Positions 26,459-37,020 of a stretch of DNA of 64,000 bases are shown here, one piece after another. The stretch covers positions 186,001 to 250,000 of the forward strand of contig JAIXMN010000009.1 of NCBI GenBank assembly GCA_025716815.1, given 5' to 3'. How positions within the stretch are numbered: position 1 is the first letter of the stretch; the number at the start of each line of letters is the position of its first letter. The position numbers were made by a program, and so were the translations under genes. The DNA comes from Dichotomocladium elegans. Lineage: Eukaryota; Mucoromycota; Mucoromycetes; Mucorales; Lichtheimiaceae. The notes below the pieces were generated by a model. It saw only the letters and a program-made list of their open reading frames with translations, had not been told where the DNA came from and did no database searches.

Positions 26459-28759
26459 TTGGTCATCTTTCGATCAATTGACAACTCAAGTTACTATATA
26501 TATGGGCTACCAGTCTCAGATTACGTGTCCCTTCCTTTCCTTTGTACCGATCATGGCCAACGCAAGACCAGGGTCATCAAGACCTCTTTAAGGTCTGTTG
26601 GGTGGAAGCAGCAGTATCTGGAGAACCTGGAGAACCTGGTCCGGACTACCCACTTTCTCACCACGCACACATACCAGCTCTCGCGCTGGATCCTCCTCCA
26701 CGAACTAGAACGCGGCCATGACTTCAACCTTTGCGAGCTCATCGATCAAGCATCCTTCTTTGAAGTTTTCCTCAGTCTGGCCGGTAGGAAGTTCATACGC
26801 GAGAAGGTCAAGCCGTCGACCAAGACTACTAGGACCCTCATAAAGACACACCTCGAAGGCTACTCGAAGGATGCCAACATTGAGCCTGGACAACATCCCA
26901 ACATGTCCCAGGTCGCAGCCTATGTCAGCACCGAGATCATGACTGCCTACAAGGTTAATGTCCAGCAGCGGTTTGGCGAATGTTTACGGCGCTTTGTCAA
27001 CAGTCTGTTGAACGTGCGTCAGCGGAAGGAAGCTATACGCAAAGAAATGGTTAGCAGCGATGAACACGAGTTCCGCCAGGTCTGTGAGGAGAGAATCTGG
27101 AAGCCAGCCCGTCAAATCAAGGAGGCACTGCGACGCAGAATCCCGGATCGCAGCAATCTCACACCGGAAGCCCATCTCATCCTCGCTGAACTGTCACCGA
27201 TCCTTCAAGCGTACGACGACACTTATAAGTTCGCCAAAGATGACATCTACTATGATGTGAAGAAATCTCCGGGAAAACATCTCAATGCTTTTTATCAGCT
27301 CTGCAAGTTCCTAGAGACGAGGGAGGCAAAGTCAGTCCAGTGTTTTCCTCTCCGGACTTCTTGGATTCCATGCCACATCCACATCGACACGCGAATCCTC
27401 TGCCAGCATATATCAAGGCAGGCATCCACTAAAGACCCTCCGATGGAGAAGACATGGGGGAAGGTACTTGACCTCAAATCCAAGACATTCAAGGATAGGC
27501 ATGACAGGAGGTTCTTTGGAGCAATACAAACAGACGGAGCGTCTGTATCAATCATACTCAAGACCCCTGAGGCAAAGAAGAACCTTAATCGCAAGCGAAC
27601 CCGGACTTACACCGGTGATATCATAACCGATGACAGTGCTCTGGAGCCCGAATGCTTACGCATTGCCGACAGCATGAGGAACAAGGGCGCTCGGAGGGAT
27701 CAGAGCAAGAACGATCACTCCGCAGACTGTTCCTACATTCATGACATCCCACACGACGAGCTGCAAGAGACCGAGGGCAAGTGTCTTCTCATTGATCCAG
27801 GCCGTCGCGATCTCCATTATGGGATGCATGAGTTGAGCACGCCCGAGCTCCCTAAAATACACCGGTATACACGCAACCAGCGCGCCCGAGAAACACGGAT
27901 GGTGCGATTTCGTCAGATACGCGACACTGCCAAGGATCGCTATGATAACAAAAACAGCATCCGCGAGGCCGAGACTAGGCTTGCACAGATATGCCACAGC
28001 ACCGTCAATGCCGCCAGGTACAAGCTCTACGTCGAGTCCCGCGCAAGGGAGTGGTCACTGCTCAGCAGCTTTTACAGCAGAACCACCAAAACCCACACGA
28101 CATCGACCCATCCCGTACACTACAAGTACGGGCCGGCAAAGAGCGACTGAGGAAAGCGTCGAGTCCGAAAGATGCATCCGTATGTAGACCATGAGGCCCA
28201 CAATCATCCGCTCCATCGGAAATTACGCCTCTCTGCCTACATAAACCAGAAGCAGGCCAATGCTCGATTGGTGCGCACTCTACGACGAAGATTCGGAAAG
28301 GACACCGTGCTTGTCATGGGAAACTGGTCTGCACCCATAGCCCGCTTCCACGAGCCCATCCGCGGCAAGGGCTGGAGGGATATATTCAAGAGGCATGGGT
28401 TCAAAGTTTATTTGATAGACGAGTACCGCATCTCCGTGACCTGTCCCGAGTGCTCGAACCGCCTGGAGACCTTCAAGCGTATTCCCAATCCACGACCATG
28501 GCAGCGAATAAAGCGTCCTGAGATCAAATACCACGGGCTTCTAAGGTGTACAAAACTAAATTGTTTGACGTCCATGGAATTCTCTCGCTCGCGGCTTTGG
28601 AATCGAGACACAGCAGCGGTACTCAACTTTCGGCACATCCTCTTGAGCCTCCGGACCAACGGGGAGATTTCAGAGCGATTCCGACATCCCAAGACCACTG
28701 CAAGAGCAGCAGCAGCAGCAGACAAGAAGAACTTTCCGGCCCTGTTATCGCAGGATTAA
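26459..28759 (+). pseudogene. Fanzor (TnpB-like RNA-guided nuclease), copy A, interrupted
   Basis: Fanzors are eukaryotic relatives of IS200/IS605 TnpB that use an omega RNA to direct a RuvC nuclease. The long frame 26459-28150 (563 aa) has a helical N-terminal recognition region and RuvC-I at LLIDPGRRDLHYGMHE with Asp codon 27794-27796. An in-frame TGA (28148-28150) then interrupts; the same frame resumes as 28172-28759. That second part carries YINQKQANARLV, FGKDTVLVMGNWSAP, the DEYRISVTCPEC segment whose DE may supply the relocated Glu, and a zinc finger of Cys pairs CPEC (28442) and CTKLNC. It ends with RuvC-III LWNRDTAAVLNF (Asp 28607-28609). Compared with copy B one base is missing just after the likely native ATG (26553), so the ATG at 26459 is probably secondary. 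The family is clear; activity is doubtful. Confidence 0.88.
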
Positions 28760-28920
28760 GATGCTATACGCAAGATGCTCAGGCCACTCTCCATTCGACA
28801 AATAGAGGGGAGGCACCCTAAAGGTGAGACAACTTCGTAATTGGTTTGCCATTCTGCTAACATTCTCACGCATAAATTACCTCTACCAAAACGCAAATGC
28901 TACACACTGATGGCGTAATA
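28760..28920 (+). ncRNA. Candidate omega RNA / 3' flank of Fanzor copy A
   Basis: In characterised Fanzor and TnpB loci the guide RNA overlaps or follows the 3' end of the nuclease frame. The 160 bp after the Fanzor stop is non-coding, identical in copy B (42603-42763), and is cut off by the pogo insertion at 28921; the original continuation resumes at 31072. This is inference from family architecture; no structure was computed. Confidence 0.25.
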
Positions 28921-31069
28921 CAGTGGGTACCCGCTAATCCGGTCGGCTCCATGAAGGTTGGATGTGGCCGGTTTATCGGGTGACCGGTTTACTGAATTCA
29001 GAGCCAGCTGATTACCTTGTAAGACCTAAACATTAGATAAAGCGATATATCTTCGGTTAGCCTTTAAACATCTAAATTTTTCTTTATTTTCGATAATGCC
29101 AAAGGTCTCACTTACAAAAGCCCAGAAGAAGCAGATATGCATTTATGTAGATACGTTGCCCAAGTCGAAAGAAGCAAGCAAGCTCTACTTGCAAGATGGG
29201 CCAAAGAAGAATTCAATCTTGAGAAAGAGCCAGGAAAATCTACCATTGGAGATATTCTCAAGCTGCGCGATGTTTTGTTTGGTATGACAGACACCGAGTT
29301 GGCTGGCAAGCGTACAAGAAGTGCCAGTCTTCCGGAGCTTGAGAAAATTCTTGCAGCTTTTGTCCATGATATGGCAGCGATGGGAACCCCAATTAGTCGC
29401 CAATTGCTGGAACGCGAAGCAAGAATCCAGGCTAATAGGATGAACCTCGAGCTACCCACTGGGTTTAAGTTTTCTGTTGGGTGGATGACCAGGTTCATGG
29501 CCAGGAACCAGTTTAAGTCACGCATGATGCACGGAGAAGCCAGCGCAATTGACATCAGCTGTGATGACATTCAGCAGGCGATCGCTGAGATCAAGGCGAA
29601 GATTGCTGAGTATCCACCAGAGCGCGTGTACAATATTGATGAGACTGGGTTATATTGGAGAAATCCTCCCAGACGAACCATTTCGAGCAAGCCTGTTGCT
29701 GGTACTGTTGTGAACAAGCAAAGGTTTACAGTAGTTTTCGCCTGTAATGCGGACGGATCACACAAGCTCCCACCCGCCTTTATTGGATACCACAATAAAT
29801 CAAGTGATCCAGCTTTTCACGGAAAACCAAGTAATGTATATAATGAGCGAGGATGTAATATGCTACTGTTTGTTAACGCTATAAATGAAGTTTCCAGCTG
29901 TGGTTATTATTATTATCACAACCAAAAGGCGTGGATGACCCGTGCTATCTTCCGCAAGATCTTGACAAAACTTGACATCATGTTGGGCAGAAAGCACAAA
30001 GGAAAGAAGATCCTATTGCTGATGGATAATGCCACATCCCATGTCAAACTTGATGTGGAATTCAAACACATCGTTTTATGCATGCTCCCGCCAAACACAA
30101 CTTCACATTTCCAGCCTCTTGATGCTGGTATCATCAATTGCGTCAAAGTTAAATACCAGTATGTTCTAGTATTTATTGTCCTATATGAGAGATGAGGAGC
30201 TGATGGCAGGGTATATAGGTCGCAACTTATGATCCAGGCCCTTGGGAAGATCCAGCGCCATTCATATGAAAACGTCTACAAGATTGGGCTAAAGCAGGCT
30301 CTTGACAACGTTCTCACCGCATGGGCTCGTGTTTCTAGAAACACTATTGCCAATTGCTGGAGACATACAGGTCTTCTTGCTGGTGCAGAGCCTATACAGA
30401 AAGCAATAGAAGAACAAGCTGAAGATGTTCAAGAGCGAGAGGTACTTCTTGGCGAGCTCCTGGGTGAGGATGTTGATCCATCCTCAATTCCAATTTCTCC
30501 TCAGGATGAAAACTCCAGCATCCATGAGGTCCTCACTCTGGATCAGCGTGTTGATCTTTATATGGGAGAAAAAGAAAAAGAGCAGGAAATTGACGGTATT
30601 GTACCCATGAAAAACGAGATTGCGAAATCGATGAGAGGTGGACAATTATAACTTATGACAATATAAGTAGAGTATTCAATTTTGGATGAGTCCGATGTTT
30701 TGCCGCCAGTCTCAGCTACTCAGTTGAAGCGGGTATATAAACAATGTCAAGAACTAATCTCAGTCCGCGATGAAGAAGACCAAGTCATCTTGGAATTAAT
30801 CCATAAAAGGATTAGAAAACTCGAGCCAGAAGAGCGGAACAGCGCAAAGCAACGCACACTTGACACGTTTATTATCAGAGAATCAAGTGTCGACATATAA
30901 CACGGTTTCATTGGCTCTCTCTATAAACCGGTTTCCTCGAAAACTCTGACCGGTGCCCGGTCTACAGAATTACCGGCCATTGTCTGCATATAAATTTGAT
31001 GAAGGGCGAACCTGACCGGATTAGCGAGAAACCGGTTTATAGTCTAACCGGATTAGCGGGTACCCACTG
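28921..31069 (+). mobile_element. Complete pogo/Tigger-type DNA transposon, copy A
   Basis: The 2149-bp element has 23-bp terminal inverted repeats beginning CAGTGGGTACCCGCTAATCC (28921-28943 and 31047-31069), flanked by TA target duplications (28919-28920, 31070-31071). A second copy of the last 12 bp of the TIR lies inside at 31015-31026. It holds one transposase gene. It is inserted in the 3' flank of Fanzor, and the same insertion is present in block copy B, so it predates the block duplication. Confidence 0.95.
29096..30900 (+). CDS. Pogo/Tigger transposase (CENP-B HTH + DDE_1), copy A
   Basis: Cut-and-paste transposase. The N-terminus MPKVSLTKAQKKQICIY (from 29096) is the first helix of a CENP-B/psq HTH. 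The frame then shifts within 29130-29180 into QALLARWAKEEFNLEKEPG, so the gene either carries a one-base lesion or starts at 29137 with a shortened HTH. A CENP-B-type second DNA-binding region follows (SLPELEKILAAFVHDM...GWMTRFMARN). The DDD catalytic core is VYNIDETGLYW, LLLMDNATSH and SHFQPLDAGIINCVK. Introns at 30159-30209 and about 30635-30665 join the C-terminal pieces, ending RTLDTFIIRESSVDI. Length (about 570 aa) is normal for Tigger. Confidence 0.85.
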
Positions 31070-31198
31070 TATTCATCACCGCGTGGCGCAAACTTGATTG
31101 CAAATAATAGTATCTCGATACGACTTTATTTTATCTCGTATACGTAATTTATTCTGAGAAAAGAGTTCAACGTCTTTCCTCGTTCGTGATACTTGATA

Positions 31199-31333
31199 TT
31201 AAATGAGGGTGTTGGATACAATTCCATGCGCATGGCTCAAGATAATAACAGTGGTGATAACGACATCTGCAATTGCTTCAAGTTCTTCGCCACAATATAT
31301 GTGCGCTCTGCCGTAGCCTCGCGGAACGTAAGC
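31199..31333 (-). pseudogene. Short protein-like fragment, unknown (both block copies)
   Basis: A minus-strand frame reads AYVPRGYGRAHIYCGEELEA and continues to a stop at 31199, with a hydrophobic tail ending SHAHGIVSN. It looks like the C-terminal exon of some gene but is preceded by no obvious partner. It lies between the pogo right end and the satellite. I do not recognise it. The equivalent piece is present in copy B at about 45010-45144. Confidence 0.3.
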
Positions 31334-31376
31334 CTACAGAAAAATTATATTCAATTTTAACACTCCCACCATGCTT

Positions 31377-32280
31377 CCACGACCCTCCTTAATCACTTAC
31401 CTAATCATTCAGTAGTCTAGAGCCGGCAAAGAGCGAAGAGCAAAGATGCCCAAAGGCAAAGCAACTGTTTGGTAATTGCCTGGTGTGCACATCTCTGTTT
31501 TGTCGCACACCCACTCTGCTCTTGCTCTTTCCTAAAAAAAAAAGCAACGCATCGTTGGCAAGGTCCCCGCCAAGTAACTCCCGCGGCTATGTCTAACGAC
31601 AAGACCCTCCAACCAAACTAGAGGGCCAGCACAGAGAAGCTCACCGCATGAGGCACGCACCGTTGCTAGTAAAGGAAAGTAGGTTTGGTATCTTTGGGTG
31701 CACTGCAACGCCTTACTTTCACGACCCTTCTTAATCACTTACCTGATCATTCAGTAGTCTAGAGCCGGCAAAGAGCGAAGAGCAGAGATGCCCAAAGGCA
31801 AAGCAACTGTTTGGTAATTGCCTGGTGTGCACATCTCTGTTTTGTCGCACACCCACTCTGCTCTTGCTCTTTCCTAAAAAAAAAAGCAACGCATCGTTGG
31901 CAAGGTCCCCGCCAAGTAACTCCCGCGGCTATGTCTAACGACAAGACCCTCCAACCAAACTAGAGGGCCAGCACAGAGAAGCTCACCGCATGAGGCACGC
32001 ATCGTTCCTAGTAAAGGAAAGTAGGTTTGGTATCTTTGGGTGCACTGCAACGCCTTACTTTCACGACCCTTCTTACTCACTTACCTGATCATTCAGTAGT
32101 CTAGAGCCGGCAAAGAGCGAAGAGCAAAGATGCCCAAAGGCAAAGCAACGGTTTGGTAATTGCCTGGTGTGCACATCTCTGTTTTGTCGCACACCCACTC
32201 TGCTCTTGTTCTTTCCAGAAAATCGAATCTTAAATTTTGAACTTTCCAACCAAACTAAATGGCCGGAGCAGAGAAGTATA
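31377..32280 (+). repeat. 341-bp satellite, copy A (about 2.3 units plus degenerate edge)
   Basis: Two full units of 341-342 bp (from about 31417 and 31759) and a partial third. The right edge decays, keeping CCAACCAAACTA and GCAGAGAAG similarity to about 32280. Each unit carries the same minus-strand open frame (61-106 aa) interrupted or not by the length of one A-run; this is a by-product of the repeat. The same array has about 12 units in block copy B. Confidence 0.95.
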
Positions 32281-32609
32281 ATGTGGGGATGATATTTGGC
32301 TAAGTAACATGGTTTAGGATTCTTGAAGATTGTGGCGGCATACCTGAAAAGAATGAGTGTTAACTGGGCTTATGGGCAGCGCTGAGAACTGGGTGGGAGT
32401 CACGCTTATTGATTTTAGCGAGCTTTTGCTACACTATCACTGCCTAAATCTGGAAACAAAATCATTTGATTGGATAACCTTCATGCATGAATCTCGTCTT
32501 TTCTATTCCTCACCGCGCTCTTCTTTCTCCGAATTCCGAGGAATGACACTATCGTGGTATGCATTGGTTCCGATAAAGGTACATAGGTACAACACCATTG
32601 AAGTTGCTT

Positions 32610-34521
32610 GTCATCTAGGGATTCGATTGAGTGGCTCAAAGACAACTTCTCCGTGCAAGATGTTGTGGTGGGATTTTATATTGTTGGCAAATACAGTCCA
32701 TCGCAGCAACGTTTTGCGGAAGCGGAATTCCAGGACTCCGTCAAACGTTTGGTGCAGGTTGGGAGCAGAGAAGCAGCAGAATGGGCGACATCGACTATTG
32801 CCAACGATTATGAGGTATTCATTTTTGTTTGATATATTACTTTAAAGGCTCTAACGAGGTAAAATGGTATTTCTTGCCTATATTCATTTAGATTTTGAGG
32901 AAGAAGGATGTCTTATCGTTTTGGAAAAAGGCTACCAGCGAAGAAGCCCAAGCGTTAGAAACTAACCAATCTAATGAGTGGACGATCAAGTTTTACCAGG
33001 CCGCTGACTTCCAGGGCAAGGGCAAGGGCAAGGGCAGAGCCGCGCCGCAGTTACCCAACCCACCACCACCCGCAACTCGTCTGGAGCAACAACAAGCCGA
33101 TGGTGTCTACGTCGCAGGGCTAGGTAATTCCATTGGAACATACATCCGTGCTGTAGCAGAGGGACAAGTCACGCATTACGATCAAGCAACGCAAAGAGGC
33201 AAATACTTTATCTGGTACCACAGCAAATCATGCGAAGAAGCATGGGCTTGTGCTGACTCTTCTGTCTGACTGGCAATAGCGCTGGGATGAACGGTGTTCT
33301 AGATCTGACAGACGTATCAGAAGGAAGCCAGCTGTCTACCCTGACCAAAGACCAGCAAGATGAGCTGAAGGGGCGTTTTCCACCGCCCTCGAAAACGACA
33401 GATGTCTTGCAGGAAAATGTAGCCGGGATTCTTGAAAAGGAAAGTATGGTTTGCAATTTCTGCTGCCATTACTCACAGGTATGATCGATTTATAGAGCGA
33501 CAGGAACTTGGGGAGTTGCATCCAGATGTGCCATGGCCAGTTGTCACGTATGCCCACAAAACGACAAACCGTTTATCGGATTCTTTTGCATATGTACGTC
33601 TGCCACCGGCTTGAGCTCAACTAATAGCCGCATTTCATAATCTATATAGTCTGGAGCTCCATCACCTCGAACCCGAGTATTTTATACCAGGGATATTGCA
33701 CCTGTCAGAGGCTGACTATGTTGCGAAGATTTGGGCGCCTGTGCTAGAGATCCTTTTCCGTGGGACTAAAGCATGGTGCCACTGGTAAAAGAAACAAGGA
33801 AGAATGGGAGAGATAAGAAAAGATGCCGAGTTGACCATATTTTGTACTTGTAAGGGGAGACACCTTGTCAGAAGCGGACAATAAGCTGTCGTTCCGAATG
33901 GATCTCAGGATCCTTTGTCGTACTGTTGAGAGCAACGATGCCTGTGACGGCGAACTTGGCCGGGAAATCTCCACGCAAAAGTATTATCATGACAAAATCA
34001 AGCTGATTTTGAACGGTTTACACCAGCTGCACGACATCAACAATAAGTGCAAGACGAACGATACCAGCATGTTTCTGGTTCATATTCTGGGTAAATGCAC
34101 TTCATCCCTCGCCGTTATCCCACAGCAAAAGATTTACATTGACATCCTTTTTAGGGTTCGAAGCCTGCTTGTACGCGTTGAAAAATGTTGCTGATGGGCT
34201 ATACGTATTGAATTTGGTAACGACTTTTAATTTCCCGACGACCCGAGGCGATATTGCTGCAAGTGTGACGGAATTCATCGACGCGTTGACCCTGCTGAAA
34301 GTAAGTTGGTGATTTGAAAAAAAGGAATTATGTTACATGTAAACTTCCGTTAGACTTTGGTTTTGGATGGAACCACAAAGATTGAGGACAGGAAGAAAAG
34401 AAAGAGGCATAGCATGTCAACCATAATCTCGGAGTCATCGACGTCAACATCGCGTCTACCATTCACGTCTAATCCGGTATCCCAAGAAACCATGGTTTGG
34501 TTACCGCCAAAGATGCTTTAG
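32610..34521 (+). CDS. Multi-exon gene of unknown function, copy A (Mucorales-type expanded family)
   Basis: Coding segments separated by short introns read in order: DSIEWLKDNFSVQDVVVGFY (from about 32620), ILRKKDVLSFWKKATSEEAQ with a GKGKGKG linker, MNGVLDLTDVSEG, RFIERQELGELHPDVPWPVV, ADYVAKIWAPVLEILFRGT, WGDTLSEADNKLSFRMDLRI, ESNDACDGELGRE, KYYHDKIKLILNGLH, and GFEACLYALKNVADGLYVLN, ending near RKKRKRHSMS with stop 34519-34521. The Trp-Gly-Asp / Lys-x-Asp-x-Arg-Ile / GE core resembles a lineage-specific family I recall from Mucorales genomes, with no known function. The 5' end and the joins near 33200 and 33600 are not resolved, so it may be partly decayed. Copy B is nearly identical. Confidence 0.5.
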
Positions 34522-35039
34522 CATATCAAAAAACATTTCACCATGCTCAAATGTCAGTAAAAACATTGCCGCACAGGGCACTACTCCGAGAAAATATGGA
34601 AATTTCTAAATGCTTCCCTTAAACGCCCGGTTACTTCTATGCCTTCAGCAGAAAGATCATTGCCGTTTACTTTATTTTCCAAAATAATGACACATGGAAT
34701 CAAATAAACTTGTCGGATCCATGGATTGGAACATGTTAGGCAGCAAAATACACTACCTCTTCTCCATACCCTTTAACTGACCTCCGAAGAGCAGTATGGG
34801 TGTCCTGGTGATAACTAGGGCACCGAAGACAACGATCCAGTACGTCGGATGTGGAACCGGGATCTTGCCGCTTGCCTCAATTTTATCCATATCAATCGCG
34901 GCCTGCGTGTTTCCGGTCAAGTGCCAGAAACGTTTCGGAGGGCCGTTGTCCCCAGAAGGCGTCGACAGGCAGCACCTATATCACCGAGTATGCGACAGCA
35001 GCAGTGATATCATATATAAATATAATCAACACAGTCTTA
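34522..35039 (-). other. Non-coding or decayed stretch with one membrane-like peptide
   Basis: A minus-strand frame at about 34790-34970 reads KIPVPHPTYWIVVFGALVIT, preceded by GDNGPPKRFWHLTGNTQAA. It looks like a fragment of a membrane protein but was not identified. Nothing else was recognised here. Confidence 0.25.
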
Positions 35040-35517
35040 TGCTCCTCACTGAAGGTTTATTTCTTAAATTTGCTCTCAAGGTCTTTTTCATACTGTAATG
35101 CCCATTGGTGTGCTGCGCAAACATAGATCTTATCTTTGTCGGTGTATATTGTACAGCCGTGCTTAAAGTATGCCACTTTCATCTGAATCCTTTCGCGTAG
35201 CAATAAGGCCAGGGTCACCCTTGCAAGGTAGACTACGCAGATATTCTGTGCGAAAACAAACAGATTGAAGAGAGTGCATTTCCTCTTCAAAGGCATAGTC
35301 CATAGATTCAGGGCAGCCACGCTCATCAACAACATAGCCTTGCCCATTGAAAAAAAAAAAAGTTGAAATAGATTGCTACATCCTTCGCTGTGAACATGCG
35401 ACATTTGCTTTGTCAACACGCGTAAAGATTTCTGGGCAAACACGACTTCTATTTTGTGATCCTGCGGCTTCAGAACTGGCTGGGGTACGACTTCAATTTT
35501 GGAAAACAGAATATGTA
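35040..35517 (-). pseudogene. IS630-type transposase N-terminal relic, copy A
   Basis: The minus strand reads GQGYVVDERGCPESMDYAF-like sequence followed by LQSVCFRTEYLRSLPCK and HILKRKD (frame-shifted in A by a 13-bp gap near 35195). The same order of motifs occurs on the plus strand at 60381-60560 (HVVDEEMYSLQSLC, HIPKRKD) ahead of a DDE core, so this is the 5' part of that transposase lineage without its catalytic domain. Confidence 0.5.
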
Positions 35518-36174
35518 CTGGATTTTTCCTGGCCATTCAGCCAGTAGGATTTTTTGTTTGCGGGGTGTGAAATTAGCTTTGCGGTGGGGGGCTAAACTAA
35601 ATTGCATGGCATCACAAAGATCATTCGACCTTTCTGAAAGTGATTTTGCAGGTCTGATATGGACACTTGAAGCTTGTTACCAGTTCACTCCTGCCTGTTC
35701 TGCGCCCTTGAAAATTATTATATCGTTTAGCAGTTTTCACTCCTTCCTTGCATTATAGCTTGTGTTGTATCCCTGCGTTGAGCGCCTTTCCATTATGAGG
35801 TCACACCAATTGCATGGAAGGATATTTAAACTTGTGAAGCATGTTAATCCACGCGACGCTGCCTCATAACATAGTGACATGGAACAAAGGCAACATACAA
35901 GGAAAGGGTGGGTGTGGTGTTGGTTATGTGTTTTGTGCATGTGTATGAGATACAATAAGTCATAGGAGTCAGGAATAAATGAAAATCGTTACCAGGTGTC
36001 CCCAATAACAATTTGCTGATGGGCTATGTCTGCATATTTGGTTGTGTCACGGGATTATTTCGAGGCATGTCAGTATAACGTATCAAAACACGCAAATTGA
36101 GAAGAACTATGGATGCAGCACATTTATTCCTAGATAATTAACTGTGGTAATATTTCATTAACTGTGGTAATATT

Positions 36175-36648
36175 TCAGTCACTGTGATTTATTTGCAAGT
36201 GTCTGATTTCAGCACATAGCATCTCATCAAAAGCTGTTGTTGATTTTGCCTTCATTGGTCGTTTGGGAGGTGGCTTTAAATGGCCCTTGTATCGTTTGAT
36301 AAGGCCATGTGCAGTTGATTTCGGCATACCAACTTTGTTTCCCGCTTCTTTGATGGATACACCTTCAATATAGTACTGCTTGAGCACCTCCATGACTTGA
36401 TCTTTCGAATACCGTCTGTGCTTGTTTATCCGCTTCTCAGTCTTGGATGGTCGATCATCACCACTTTGTACAAATGTGATTAGCTCATGGTCTGTCTTAC
36501 TGTAGGAAAAACTGTGTTATAAAATCTGAAAATTGCATATGTAAAACACCAAAACTTCCTACAGTCTCTGTTTTGATTCCCGTGGGTCCAACTTGGGCGG
36601 CCTAGGATCGACGAGATCTTCATCTCTGTTAGAATCAATTTCCACCAT
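36175..36648 (-). CDS. Small helix-turn-helix protein inside the IS630-type element
   Basis: Exons 36648-36563 and 36499-36175 sum to 411 nt (136 aa). The N-terminus is acidic (MVEIDSNRDEDLVDPRP). The C-terminal half has a psq/homeodomain-like HTH: YSKDQVMEVLKQYYIEGVS, EAGNKVGMPKSTAHGLIKRY. No catalytic domain follows. It is transcribed away from the transposase. It could be a DNA-binding accessory or regulator of the element, or the surviving N-terminus of a second transposase; its stop before any DDE core and clean intron are compatible with either. Confidence 0.65.
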
Positions 36649-37020
36649 GTTTGGACGGTTGCGTATAATGATAGTTGAGGGAGCAGCGGTATTCTGGCGA
36701 GGAAAAAGAGGCATTGTATAGAAAAATGATATTATACAAAGCTATAAAACGCAGAATATTTATATTCTCTGAAAGCTTATTCCTGATGATTATATTATTT
36801 GAACTCCAGCGGGCCTGCGTCACAATTATCTCTGTAAGGAAAACAAAAGAGCTACTGTAATAGGAGACGGTGGGTTTTAACAAAAATAATAAGAGAGTTG
36901 TATAACAGTGAACACAAGAATAAAGAGGAAAACAGCGGAGAGCATGCAAACGGTGGTAAACTCGTGAAACGAATAATTGCAAAATGGTAGCAGGCTCGCA
37001 CCAGCTGAATAGAGGGCTGT

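Larger units (their letters stand above)
25598..35517 (+). repeat. Large direct duplication, copy A
   Basis: This 9.9-kb block recurs at 39440-52749 in the same orientation, nearly identical over its length. Offsets are 13842-13843 up to the pogo element, 13811 after a 32-bp gap, and 17219 after the satellite. It starts with TACCTTTAAG and ends with GAATATGTA; both ends carry TA, and TAC is shared at the two outer breakpoints. Contents: TIR-like end, Fanzor, pogo element, satellite, an unknown multi-exon gene and a transposase relic. No terminal inverted repeat of the block itself was seen. Confidence 0.95.

Noticed and set aside
26459..28759. Bacterial IS605-type TnpB or bacterial contamination
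   Set aside because: The gene is embedded between eukaryotic transposons and intron-bearing fungal genes, has no TnpA or bacterial context, and its zinc-finger/RuvC layout fits Fanzor.
25598..35517. The whole block as a single giant transposon with its own terminal inverted repeats
   Set aside because: No inverted similarity between the two block ends was visible; TA at both edges is equally explained by microhomology.
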